Shown: positions 8,015-15,728 of the stretch, in pieces
How the letters are laid out: each line of letters begins with the position of its first letter
Position numbering within the stretch: position 1 is the stretch's first letter
Assembly (NCBI RefSeq): GCF_000765215.1
Contig: NZ_JPJE01000011.1
Coordinates: 1-48,827 of the forward strand
Source of the DNA: Eubacterium sp. ER2
GTDB lineage: Bacteria; Bacillota; Clostridia; Lachnospirales; Lachnospiraceae
DNA: 48,827 nucleotides
Direction: 5' to 3'
The notes under the pieces: model-generated
What the model saw: the letters and a program-made list of their open reading frames with translations, nothing else
What the model was told of the DNA's origin: nothing
Database searches by the model: none
Program-made: the position numbers and the translations under genes

Positions 8015-8064
8015 GACGCCTGACGGTGAGACGGTAAAACGCCTTCACCGGTCAGGCGTTTTTT
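8015..8064 (+). terminator. leader hairpin with T-run upstream of amt
   Basis: Arms ACGCCTGACGGTGA (8016-8029) and TCACCGGTCAGGCGT (8045-8059) followed by six T (8059-8064), 36 bases before the amt ATG. The region 7893-8014 has no gene; it is AT-rich and could hold the amt promoter. A terminator between promoter and ATG suggests attenuation; amt leaders of clostridia are known targets of ANTAR antiterminators, but I cannot assign that motif with confidence here. Confidence 0.6.
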
Positions 8065-8099
8065 CGTTTTAATCTAAAGGATACACGGGAGGTATTTTT

Positions 8100-9338
8100 A
8101 TGGACACAGGAAACACTGGATTTATGATGGTCTGTGCGGCGCTTGTATTTATCATGACGCCGGGGCTGGCCTTTTTCTACGGCGGCCTGGTCAGAAGGAA
8201 AAATGTGGTCAACACCATGATGGCCTGTGTGGCGATCATGGGACTGTCCGTATTTATGTGGGTGCTCTTTGGCTATTCCCTTGCCTTTGGCAGCGATCAC
8301 GGCGGGGTGATCGGGGATTTCGGATGGCTGGCGTTCAACGGCGTTGGCTGGGAGGCAGGCCCCTATTCAGACACGATCCCTCATCTTGTCTATGCGGGAT
8401 TTCAGATGATGTTCGCTATGATCACACCGGCTCTTATCACCGGGGCTGTGGTGGGCAGGATGAAATTTAAGGCGCTGTTCGCGTTTATTGCCCTCTGGTC
8501 GGTCATCGTCTACTATCCGATGGCCCACATGGTGTGGGGACAGGGAGGCTTTCTCGCTTCCATCGGCTCTGTGGACTTTGCGGGAGGAAATGTGGTACAC
8601 ATCAGCTCCGGCGTGAGCGCCCTGGTGCTGGCCATTTACCTTGGAAGGCGCAAAGGCTACGAGAAGACATCCTACCGCATCCACAATATCCCCTTTGTGG
8701 TGCTGGGTGCGTCTCTGCTCTGGTTCGGATGGTATGGATTTAACGCGGGAAGCGCGCTGGCAGCAGACGGTCTGGCGGCCCATGCGTTTATGACCACGTC
8801 CGTGTCCGCGGCAACGGCTCTTCTGTCCTGGATGCTCATTGACTCGGTAAAGGAGGGCAAGCCCACACTGGTAGGCGCCTGTACGGGTCTCGTGGTGGGC
8901 CTGGTGGCCATCACGCCGGGAGCCGGATTTGTGCCTATCTGGTCTGCGTTTATCATCGGCGCTCTTGTGAGCCCTATCTGCTACTTCATGATCAATCTGA
9001 TCAAACACAAACTGAAGATCGACGACTCTCTGGACGCCTTTGGATGCCACGGTATCGGCGGTATCTGGGGCGGCATAGCCACCGGACTGTTCGGTCAGAG
9101 CTCCATCAACTCTGTAGCACAATGGAATGGCCTGGTGTTTGGCGAGACAGGACTGTTTATCGCGCAGGTCATCAGTATTATTGTCACCATAGCAGTTGCG
9201 GTGGTCGGCTCACTGATCTGTATCGGCATTATCCGCATTTTCACCAGACTCAGGGTGGATGAGAAGGATGAGATGATCGGACTTGACGTGACTCAGCACG
9301 GGGAAAATGCTTACCCGTCCTTCAATGGTTTTGACTAA
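8100..9338 (+). CDS. amt: ammonium transporter Amt
   Basis: 412 residues, about 11 membrane helices, normal Amt/Rh length. It starts with the typical TGFMMVCAALVFIMTPGLAF and FFYGGLVRRKN. The twin pore histidines are present in NVVHISSGVSALV and DAFGCHGIGGIWGG. It conducts ammonium into the cell when nitrogen is scarce. The ribosome site GGGAGG lies 8 bases upstream. The PII gene follows 42 bases later, the standard amtB-glnK pairing in which PII plugs the transporter. Transcription may be attenuated by the leader hairpin. Confidence 0.95.
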   Translation: MDTGNTGFMMVCAALVFIMTPGLAFFYGGLVRRKNVVNTMMACVAIMGLSVFMWVLFGYSLAFGSDHGGVIGDFGWLAFNGVGWEAGPYSDTIPHLVYAGFQMMFAMITPALITGAVVGRMKFKALFAFIALWSVIVYYPMAHMVWGQGGFLASIGSVDFAGGNVVHISSGVSALVLAIYLGRRKGYEKTSYRIHNIPFVVLGASLLWFGWYGFNAGSALAADGLAAHAFMTTSVSAATALLSWMLIDSVKEGKPTLVGACTGLVVGLVAITPGAGFVPIWSAFIIGALVSPICYFMINLIKHKLKIDDSLDAFGCHGIGGIWGGIATGLFGQSSINSVAQWNGLVFGETGLFIAQVISIIVTIAVAVVGSLICIGIIRIFTRLRVDEKDEMIGLDVTQHGENAYPSFNGFD

Positions 9339-9380
9339 AAGGAAATATTTTTGATAAGAGCATGAGGAGGAAGAAAATAT

Positions 9381-9740
9381 ATGCTGATCAAAGTGGAAGC
9401 AATTGTCAGAGAGGAAAAATTTGAGGAAGTGAAGGACGCCCTCAACCAGATAGAGGTCAACGGTATCACTGTGTCCCAGGTCATGGGGTGCGGCGCCCAG
9501 CGTGGGTATAAGGAAGTGGTTCGGGGATCGGAGATCGACATTTTCCTTCAGCCCAAAATTAAATTTGAGATTGTCGTGTCCTCGGAGGAGTGGGAGAAGA
9601 AAGTGATTGACACCATCCAGAAGGCAGCCTTCACCGGGGACGTGGGAGATGGAAAGATCTTCAGCTATGAGATCAGGAGTGTCATGAAGATCCGGACAAA
9701 GGAGACCGGATACGACGCGGTGCAATCGCAGTTTGAGTAA
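9381..9740 (+). CDS. glnK: PII nitrogen regulatory protein (GlnK/GlnB family)
   Basis: 119 residues, standard PII trimer subunit. It has the T-loop region (residues 37-58: CGAQRGYKEVVRGSEIDIFL), the B-loop FTGDVGDGKIF and the C-terminal RIRTKETG. PII binds ATP/ADP and 2-oxoglutarate and blocks Amt by inserting its T-loop. The Tyr uridylylated in enterobacterial GlnB (Tyr51) is Ile here, so control is probably by ligand binding alone. A ribosome site (GAGGAGG) precedes ATG 9381. Confidence 0.93.
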   Translation: MLIKVEAIVREEKFEEVKDALNQIEVNGITVSQVMGCGAQRGYKEVVRGSEIDIFLQPKIKFEIVVSSEEWEKKVIDTIQKAAFTGDVGDGKIFSYEIRSVMKIRTKETGYDAVQSQFE

Positions 9741-9779
9741 AGATTTTAAAAGATAAATAGAAAAGGGAGTAAAAACGAA

Positions 9780-11132
9780 ATGGATAAAACAGAGAACAAG
9801 AAAAAAATGTCCGTTGTTCAAAAGATGATCATCGCCCTGGTCGGCGGACTTGTAGTCGGACTGATCTTCATGTTTATCCGCAGCTCTATGCTGGACTCCG
9901 GAAATGAAGGCACATGGGACATTATCAACAAGATCCTGTTCCAGGATATCACAGCAGCTGACGGAACCGCGGCGCTTGGTCTTTTCTACATCATCGGACA
10001 GCTCTTTATGAGGGGCCTGCAGGCGGCCATCGTACCGCTGGTGCTCTGCTCCCTGAGCCTTGCCATGTGCAGTATCTCCAGCTCCTCCAAGCTGGGAAGG
10101 ATCGCAGGGCGCACAGTCCTTGGCTTTGTCTGCTTCTACATCGTGGGCGCCTTCTTTGGAGGACTTGTGGCTTACGCTATGAAGACAGCCGGACTTTTCA
10201 ATGTAAAGCTGCCTTCCGAGGCGGTTACAGACGCGGCCACCATCGACCAGTTCAACCCGCTGGCCACCATCGTGACAGCCGTTCCGTCCAACATCATCGA
10301 GTCCATGAGCAGCAACAACAGCATCCTGGCGGTTGTGGTAGTGGCCATCGTCATCGGCCTTTGCATGAACGTGCTGGGAGAGAAGACAGATCCCCTGAAG
10401 CATGTGCTGGAGGCGGGAAGCGAGGTCATCAACTTCTACCTGACCTTCCTCATCAACAAGGTGGGCCCTGTGGCTATCTTCTGCCTGGTATCCCGTACCT
10501 TCGCCATCTACGGCGCTGAGTACCTGGCGCCGGCGGCGGCCTACATCGTGGGAGCTATGATCACCCTGTTCATCCTGGTTGTGACCATCTATCCCATCGG
10601 TATCTGGCTGACAACAAGGCTGAACCCCTTCAAGTTTATCAAGAAGATCGCCAAGGTAGGCGTGTTTGGATTTTCCACAAACTCCTCCGCGGCGACCCTG
10701 CCCCTGAACACAAAGACAAACCTGGAGGAGCTGGGCTGCAGCAGCGAGATCACCAGCTTCGTGCTTCCGACAGGTATGACCATCAACATGAACGGAACCA
10801 CCGTTATGCACATGTTCGCAGTGACCTTCATCGCCACAAGCGCGGGCATCGACGTGACACCGGCCAACCTGGTCGTTGTGGCCTTCCTCTCCATCTGCGC
10901 GGCTATGGGCTGCCCGGCTATCCCGATCGCAGGGACGACCCTGATCGTAACCATCCTCTCCGGTATGGGCTGGACCTCCGATCTGTGCATGATCGCCTAC
11001 GCCCTTGTCGTAGCTATCAACCGTCCTGTTGAGATGGCGCTCCTGCCTCTGAACGTAATCGGCGACGCTGCCACAAACGTCATCGTAAACGCCAAGGAAA
11101 AAGAGATCAATCTGGACGTATACAACAGCTAA
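9780..11132 (+). CDS. dicarboxylate/amino acid:cation symporter (DAACS), neutral-substrate type
   Basis: 450 residues, DAACS/SDF family with eight helices and two re-entrant hairpins. HP1 serine-rich loop STNSSAATLPLN, helix 7 TGMTINMNGTTVM (sodium-binding NMxGT), and helix 8 AINRPVEMALLPLNVIGDAATN. In aspartate/glutamate carriers helix 8 reads D---D--R---N--GD; here the first Asp is Asn, the second Glu, and the Arg that binds the substrate side-chain carboxylate is Leu. A non-acidic amino acid substrate is therefore likely (inference). It follows glnK by 39 bases and is closed by a terminator. Confidence 0.88.
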   Translation: MDKTENKKKMSVVQKMIIALVGGLVVGLIFMFIRSSMLDSGNEGTWDIINKILFQDITAADGTAALGLFYIIGQLFMRGLQAAIVPLVLCSLSLAMCSISSSSKLGRIAGRTVLGFVCFYIVGAFFGGLVAYAMKTAGLFNVKLPSEAVTDAATIDQFNPLATIVTAVPSNIIESMSSNNSILAVVVVAIVIGLCMNVLGEKTDPLKHVLEAGSEVINFYLTFLINKVGPVAIFCLVSRTFAIYGAEYLAPAAAYIVGAMITLFILVVTIYPIGIWLTTRLNPFKFIKKIAKVGVFGFSTNSSAATLPLNTKTNLEELGCSSEITSFVLPTGMTINMNGTTVMHMFAVTFIATSAGIDVTPANLVVVAFLSICAAMGCPAIPIAGTTLIVTILSGMGWTSDLCMIAYALVVAINRPVEMALLPLNVIGDAATNVIVNAKEKEINLDVYNS

Positions 11133-11205
11133 ACAAACCAATTCTTTTAAATCGATCCCTTTAAATAGATGTTGCGTGAAAGAGAGACAGAATTTATAAT
11201 AGAAA

Positions 11206-11236
11206 ACAGCCCGCCGGGAGACGGCGGGCTGTTTTT
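11206..11236 (+). terminator. intrinsic terminator after the symporter gene
   Basis: Arms ACAGCCCGCCG (11206-11216) and CGGCGGGCTGT (11222-11232), loop GGAGA, then a T-run to 11236. It closes the amt-glnK-symporter unit. Confidence 0.9.
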
Positions 11237-11274
11237 GCGCCTCGGAAAATTATTCGGGGCAGGGAGAAAGAGAA

Positions 11275-12441
11275 ATGGCGAAAAAGATTTTAAAAAATAT
11301 CCTGAAAAATGAAACGGTATTCTGTGTGTCCCTTCTGCTGGCGGTCCTGTCCGCCTTTTTTGTGCGGCCGGACGGGGTCTATCTGACTTACCCGGACTGG
11401 CGCACCATTGCGCTGCTGTTCTGTCTCATGATCCTTGTGGCGGGGCTCAGGTCTAAAGGCGTGTTTACACTGATGGGACACGCCCTCCTCAGGAGAGCGG
11501 GGAGTCTGCGGGCGCTGTCTGCCATCATGGTGCTGCTCTGCTTTTTTTCCAGCATGATCATCACCAACGATGTGACACTGCTTACCTTTGTCCCCTTTAC
11601 GATGCTGGTGTTCCGCATGACCGGCTACGAGGACCGGATCGTGAAGCTGGTGGTGCTGGAGACCATTGGGGCCAATCTGGGGAGCATGGCCACCCCCATT
11701 GGCAATCCCCAGAACCTGTACCTGTATTCCATCTCAGATCTCACGGCAGGCGGGTTTGCGGGGGCGGTTCTCCCTTATGCGGGGCTGTCGCTTCTGCTCC
11801 TTCTGGCTGCTGTGCTTGCGGGGAAGGATGAGCCTTTAATGGAAGTGGAGATGGAGAAGAAGACGGAGAAGCATCCTGAGAAGACGGAGAAGGAGAGTGG
11901 AAGGAGAAAGCTGGTGATGGAGATCCTTCCTTTCCTGGTTCTCCTGCTTCTCTGCCTTCTGGTGGTGTTTCGGGTGCTGCCCTACATTCCGGTTCTCCTC
12001 TGCGTGGCAGTGGCCGTGGCGGTACTGAACCGGAGGCTGTACCTGGAGGTGGACTATTTTCTCCTCTTTACCTTCCTCTTTTTCTTCATTTTTGTGGGGA
12101 ATCTGAAGCGGATCCCACTCGTCAGCGAGGCCCTGATCTCCGCTGTAAAGGGGCGGGAGCTGTTGACGGGCGTGCTGGCCAGCCAGGTCATGAGCAATGT
12201 GCCGGCGGCCATCCTTCTGTCGGGATTTACGGACCGGATCCAGCCCCTCCTGACAGGGGTCAATCTGGGAGGGCTGGGGACGCTGATCGCATCCCTGGCC
12301 AGTCTCATTTCCTACAAGATCGTGACAAGAGAGTATCCCCGGAGCAGGGGGAGGTTTCTGAAGGTGTTTACATTCTGGAACATTTTGTTTCTTGCGTTGC
12401 TACTTCTGGAGGCGTTGCTCCTGGGCGGGATGCAGGGATAA
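11275..12441 (+). CDS. ArsB/NhaD-type anion or cation permease (IT superfamily)
   Basis: 388 residues, about 10-11 hydrophobic helices. Motifs of the ion-transporter superfamily: SSMIITNDVTLLTFVPFT (ND in the first re-entrant half) and GSMATPIGNPQNLYLY, with a repeated half VMSNVPAAILLSGF. A charged cytoplasmic loop (about residues 188-215, rich in E, K, T) joins the halves. Members export arsenite, exchange Na+/H+ or move dicarboxylates; nothing here decides which. There is no ars operon nearby. A terminator follows at 12454-12480. Confidence 0.8.
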   Translation: MAKKILKNILKNETVFCVSLLLAVLSAFFVRPDGVYLTYPDWRTIALLFCLMILVAGLRSKGVFTLMGHALLRRAGSLRALSAIMVLLCFFSSMIITNDVTLLTFVPFTMLVFRMTGYEDRIVKLVVLETIGANLGSMATPIGNPQNLYLYSISDLTAGGFAGAVLPYAGLSLLLLLAAVLAGKDEPLMEVEMEKKTEKHPEKTEKESGRRKLVMEILPFLVLLLLCLLVVFRVLPYIPVLLCVAVAVAVLNRRLYLEVDYFLLFTFLFFFIFVGNLKRIPLVSEALISAVKGRELLTGVLASQVMSNVPAAILLSGFTDRIQPLLTGVNLGGLGTLIASLASLISYKIVTREYPRSRGRFLKVFTFWNILFLALLLLEALLLGGMQG

Positions 12442-12453
12442 TATTTTTTACGG

Positions 12454-12480
12454 ACAGTCGGCTCGCCGGCTGTTTTTTTT
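12454..12480 (+). terminator. intrinsic terminator after the permease
   Basis: Arms ACAGTCGGC and GCCGGCTGT (one G-T pair) with a 2-base loop, followed by a run of nine T. Confidence 0.85.
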
Positions 12481-12571
12481 TGTTCAAATCAGGGATGGAT
12501 TGAGAGAAAATTGTGCCAAAAATGTAAAAAAATTCCAAAATAATTCAAAGAAAAGCATAAAATATACAATA

Positions 12572-12704
12572 GTGAGACAAAAATGAGACAAAAAATCATG
12601 AAATATTGACAAAATAGATAAATACGTCATAATTATAGTATAAAACAACAGAAAAGATTGAAAAAATAACCAAAATGTGTCTCAAAAATAAACAAATGAG
12701 ACAC
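12572..12704 (+). promoter_or_regulatory. promoter and TGAGACA operators of the sulfur-compound cluster
   Basis: Two direct half-sites TGAGACA at 12573 and 12584 (11 bp apart) lie just upstream of a -35 TTGACA (12606-12611) and -10 CATAAT (12628-12633, 16-bp spacer). Downstream, GTGTCTCA (12677-12684) and TGAGACAC (12697-12704) form a perfect 8-bp inverted repeat ending 16 bases before the start codon. The paired upstream half-sites look like an activator site and the palindrome like an operator. The regulator gene at 14025 is the obvious candidate. The remaining part of the 279-base gap is AT-rich with nothing else recognised. Confidence 0.5.
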
Positions 12705-12720
12705 GGAGAGGAGGAAAAGA

Positions 12721-13989
12721 GTGAAGGTGCAGAGGAATGAAAATGAAGCGCTTTATACACGGATATTGAGGGAAGAGCTTCAAATGGCACTGGGATGTAC
12801 AGAGCCTGTAACGATAGCCTTTGCTTCTGCGTACGCCCGTAAGCTTCTAGGAACAATGCCCGATAGGATTGAGGCGCTCTGCTCTGGAAATATCATAAAA
12901 AATGTGAAGGCCGTTACAGTCCCTGAGACAGATGGAAGAAAGGGCATAGAGGCGGCAGTGTTGATTGGAGCTATAGGAGGAAATCCTGAAAAGGGAATGA
13001 AGGTTCTGGAAGATATTACAGAAGCTGACAGGCGGATGCTGGACATATTGTATCAGAAGAATATTGTTAGTGTAAAGCTTTTGGATACAGAACATGTACT
13101 GCACGTAGTAATTCATGCTTTCTCCGGAGAAAATAATGTGAGTGTGGAGATTCTGGACTCTCACACAGAGCTTGGGGAGGTAGTGGTAAACGGAAAAGTT
13201 TTCCATCAGCGTCAGAGAAAACAGGATGAAGAAATATCCAGGGAATTTATGAATGTCAGAGATATTGTGAGCTATGCGGATCATGTGCCGCTGGATCAGG
13301 TCAGAGACGTTCTCGAGGCGCAGATAGAGTGTAATACCAAAATTGCGGAAGAAGGAATGAAAAACAGATGGGGGTCTGAGGTCGGAAAGCGGACGGAAGG
13401 ATTGAACTTTTTCCCGTTTTCAGAAATATGCTCCGGTGCTTCTGCGGGAAGTGACGCCCGGATGAACGGCTGCCCTCTGCCGGTTGTGATTAATAGCGGA
13501 AGCGGGAATCAGGGAATCACAGCCTCTGTTCCGGTTATCCTGTATGCCCGGGAAAAAGGGATTGAGGAGGAAAGAATTCTGAGAGCCCTCTGCGTGTCAA
13601 ATCTTATAACGATACATCAGAAGACAGGGATCGGAAAGCTGTCAGCCTTCTGTGGGGTTGTCAGTGCTGCTGCCGGGGCGGTGTGTGGAATTGCTTATTT
13701 AAACGGTGAGACAGTTGAGACAATTTTGGAGATTATAGTCAACTCAACAGCAACCTGTGGAGGGATGATCTGTGACGGAGCAAAATCCAGCTGTGCGGCA
13801 AAGATAGCGACTGCGCTTTACAGCGCGTTCCTGGGATATGAGCTGGCAAAGAATAAGACAAGCTTCCGGGCCGGGGAAGGAATTGTAGCAGATGACGCCG
13901 AACAGACGATCGCAAATATAGGCAGAGTTGCATCGAAAGGAATGAGAAGCACGGACAGAGAGATTTTAGAGATTATGCTCGGACAATAG
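12721..13989 (+). CDS. L-cysteine desulfidase / UPF0597 family (serine dehydratase alpha fold)
   Basis: 422 residues, full length for the CyuA/YhaM (UPF0597) family, which splits L-cysteine to pyruvate, ammonia and sulfide using a 4Fe-4S cluster. It shows the family signatures MALGCTEPVTIAFA (C26), SGSGNQGI, KLSAFCGVVSAA (C311) and TATCGGMICDGAKSSCAAKI (C346, C351, C358); some of these Cys hold the cluster. The start is GTG 12721 with AGGAGG 6 bases upstream. It is the first gene of the cluster and the regulator follows 35 bases later. The true substrate could be another beta-substituted amino acid such as an S-conjugate of cysteine. Confidence 0.85.
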   Translation: MKVQRNENEALYTRILREELQMALGCTEPVTIAFASAYARKLLGTMPDRIEALCSGNIIKNVKAVTVPETDGRKGIEAAVLIGAIGGNPEKGMKVLEDITEADRRMLDILYQKNIVSVKLLDTEHVLHVVIHAFSGENNVSVEILDSHTELGEVVVNGKVFHQRQRKQDEEISREFMNVRDIVSYADHVPLDQVRDVLEAQIECNTKIAEEGMKNRWGSEVGKRTEGLNFFPFSEICSGASAGSDARMNGCPLPVVINSGSGNQGITASVPVILYAREKGIEEERILRALCVSNLITIHQKTGIGKLSAFCGVVSAAAGAVCGIAYLNGETVETILEIIVNSTATCGGMICDGAKSSCAAKIATALYSAFLGYELAKNKTSFRAGEGIVADDAEQTIANIGRVASKGMRSTDREILEIMLGQ

Positions 13990-14024
13990 GAGGGATGATT
14001 TGACTGATAAGGAGATGACAGCGA

Positions 14025-15704
14025 ATGGAACTGATTGCGTTGAAGGATGAAATAAAGCAGCTGGCTTATACACTGAAAAGACTTCTTGACACAGACATTA
14101 TTGTGGTGGACAAGCATATGAACAGGGTGATTAATACATTTGAATATCATCAGGCTCCAATTGGGATAAAAGTGAATTCGGTTGTCGGGAATATTATTGT
14201 CACTGCGAGGGAAAAGGTGGTAAAAGACCGGAGGTGTTCAGAGGAATGTAAAAAATGTCCGGAATACGAACAGTGCGAGATAGGAAGTATAGCTGGCGTG
14301 CCCATTATGGAAGGGAAAAGCTGTGCGGGTGTCATTGCCATTCTGGTGAGACCGAGGCTAGATGGAAGGATGAAGTGGACTCTTGAGGATGCGGTGGATT
14401 TCCTGCGTCAGATGGCGGAAATGATATCAGGGAAAATACAGAGGAATTATCTTCAGGAGCTGGCGGCGAGTATTGACAAATCCGCTAACGGACTTCTGGA
14501 TAAAGTGCAGGAGCCAATAGTTGTCTTTGATGAGAATAGAAGAATATGCTTTGCGAATCAAAAATTTCAGGAGTTTTTCCTGGAGGAGGGGGAGGCGGCG
14601 CAGGGTTATCCTTTGGATGAATGTCTGGAAAGAAGGAGTATGTATAAGCGGCAGAAAGAGCAGGGATACACTGTAGGGGCAAGATTTTTTAAAGAGACAA
14701 GCGGAATTCTCAGGCTTGCGTCAGAACAGAAAAATGAGTTGGAGGAAGAGACAGAAAAGACGGCCTTTTTTTTTGAGTATGTTGATGTGGCATTTATGAA
14801 AAAGAAGCAGGCCAGGATGTTCAAGCTTCCGGAATGGATCGATCTGTACTTTTCAGACAGCGATGCTATGAGGCCCGCGAAGGAAGCCGCGAAGCAGGCC
14901 GCGTATAATGAGCTTTCCATGTTGATCGAGGGGATGCGTAAAGAAGAAAATGATGAGATTGCGAAAATGTTCCTTCTGAAGTACGCCGCGGACGGCGGAG
15001 GAATCCTGGAGGTAGAATGTGGAAAGATTGAGAGGATTCTGGAACAGGAGCTTTTCGGAGTACCGGGGAAATTTCAGGGCAGTGTAGTCATGGCGGGAGG
15101 AAGAGCCCTTGGCCTGTACTCCATAGAGAAGCTGCCCCTTTATCTTCAGAAAAAGCTGGTAGAATATCTGACTCTTCTTCAGGCAAAGGAGGGATATGGA
15201 GAAAATATACGTCTCATAACGACTTCAGAGACAAAGCTTGAAGAATATGTAAAAAGAGGATTGTTTTTGGAGGAGCTGTATTATTACGTCTCGCAAAATC
15301 ACATTAGAATGACAGACATTGTCGAAAACAGAGAGGATTTGAAATTTTATTTCAGGCGCTATCTAGACTATTACAGCCGCGTATATCACAGTACGAGCTG
15401 GAAAGGGGACGATACGATAATTGGTTATCTTGCGGAATGTGAATGGCCTGAGGGCAGACAGTCCATACGGACGTTTTCAGAGATCGTTATCAGAAATACA
15501 GTGAAAAGCAAGATTACCCTGGAGGAAGTGAAGAGGCTTCAATTTAAATATGGGTTTAAAAAGGCGGAAAAAGGAGGGAAGTGCGATCCAGACAAAATAA
15601 GAGAGCTGCTGCTGTACAGCGAAAAAAGCAAAAAGGATATTGCGAAGGAGCTGGGAATAGGGAGAGCCACCCTTTATCGCTGGATGAGCAAGTATGATAT
15701 CTGA
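14025..15704 (+). CDS. degenerate sigma-54-activator-like regulator with Cys-cluster sensor
   Basis: 559 residues. Residues about 1-150 form a GAF-like sensor with four close cysteines (C71, C75, C78, C84 in CSEECKKCPEYEQC), able to hold a metal or Fe-S cluster. Residues about 165-280 look PAS-like (EPIVVFDENRRICFANQKFQ). About 300-460 align with the AAA+ domain of NtrC-type activators (LEQELFG, IEKLPLYLQKKL, LFLEELYYYV, REDLKFYFRRYL) but lack Walker A, Walker B and the GAFTGA loop. The C-terminus is a Fis-type helix-turn-helix (KKDIAKELGIGRATLYRWM). It probably controls a sigma-70 promoter, as TyrR does, and lies inside its presumed target operon. Confidence 0.7.
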   Translation: MELIALKDEIKQLAYTLKRLLDTDIIVVDKHMNRVINTFEYHQAPIGIKVNSVVGNIIVTAREKVVKDRRCSEECKKCPEYEQCEIGSIAGVPIMEGKSCAGVIAILVRPRLDGRMKWTLEDAVDFLRQMAEMISGKIQRNYLQELAASIDKSANGLLDKVQEPIVVFDENRRICFANQKFQEFFLEEGEAAQGYPLDECLERRSMYKRQKEQGYTVGARFFKETSGILRLASEQKNELEEETEKTAFFFEYVDVAFMKKKQARMFKLPEWIDLYFSDSDAMRPAKEAAKQAAYNELSMLIEGMRKEENDEIAKMFLLKYAADGGGILEVECGKIERILEQELFGVPGKFQGSVVMAGGRALGLYSIEKLPLYLQKKLVEYLTLLQAKEGYGENIRLITTSETKLEEYVKRGLFLEELYYYVSQNHIRMTDIVENREDLKFYFRRYLDYYSRVYHSTSWKGDDTIIGYLAECEWPEGRQSIRTFSEIVIRNTVKSKITLEEVKRLQFKYGFKKAEKGGKCDPDKIRELLLYSEKSKKDIAKELGIGRATLYRWMSKYDI

Positions 15705-15728
15705 TAGAAAATAAAAGAGGAGAGAGGT

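Noticed and set aside
9210-11141. 643-codon minus-strand ORF opposite amt, glnK and the symporter
   Set aside because: Composition is His/Asp/Gly/Gln junk typical of antisense to GC-rich genes; three real genes lie on the plus strand.
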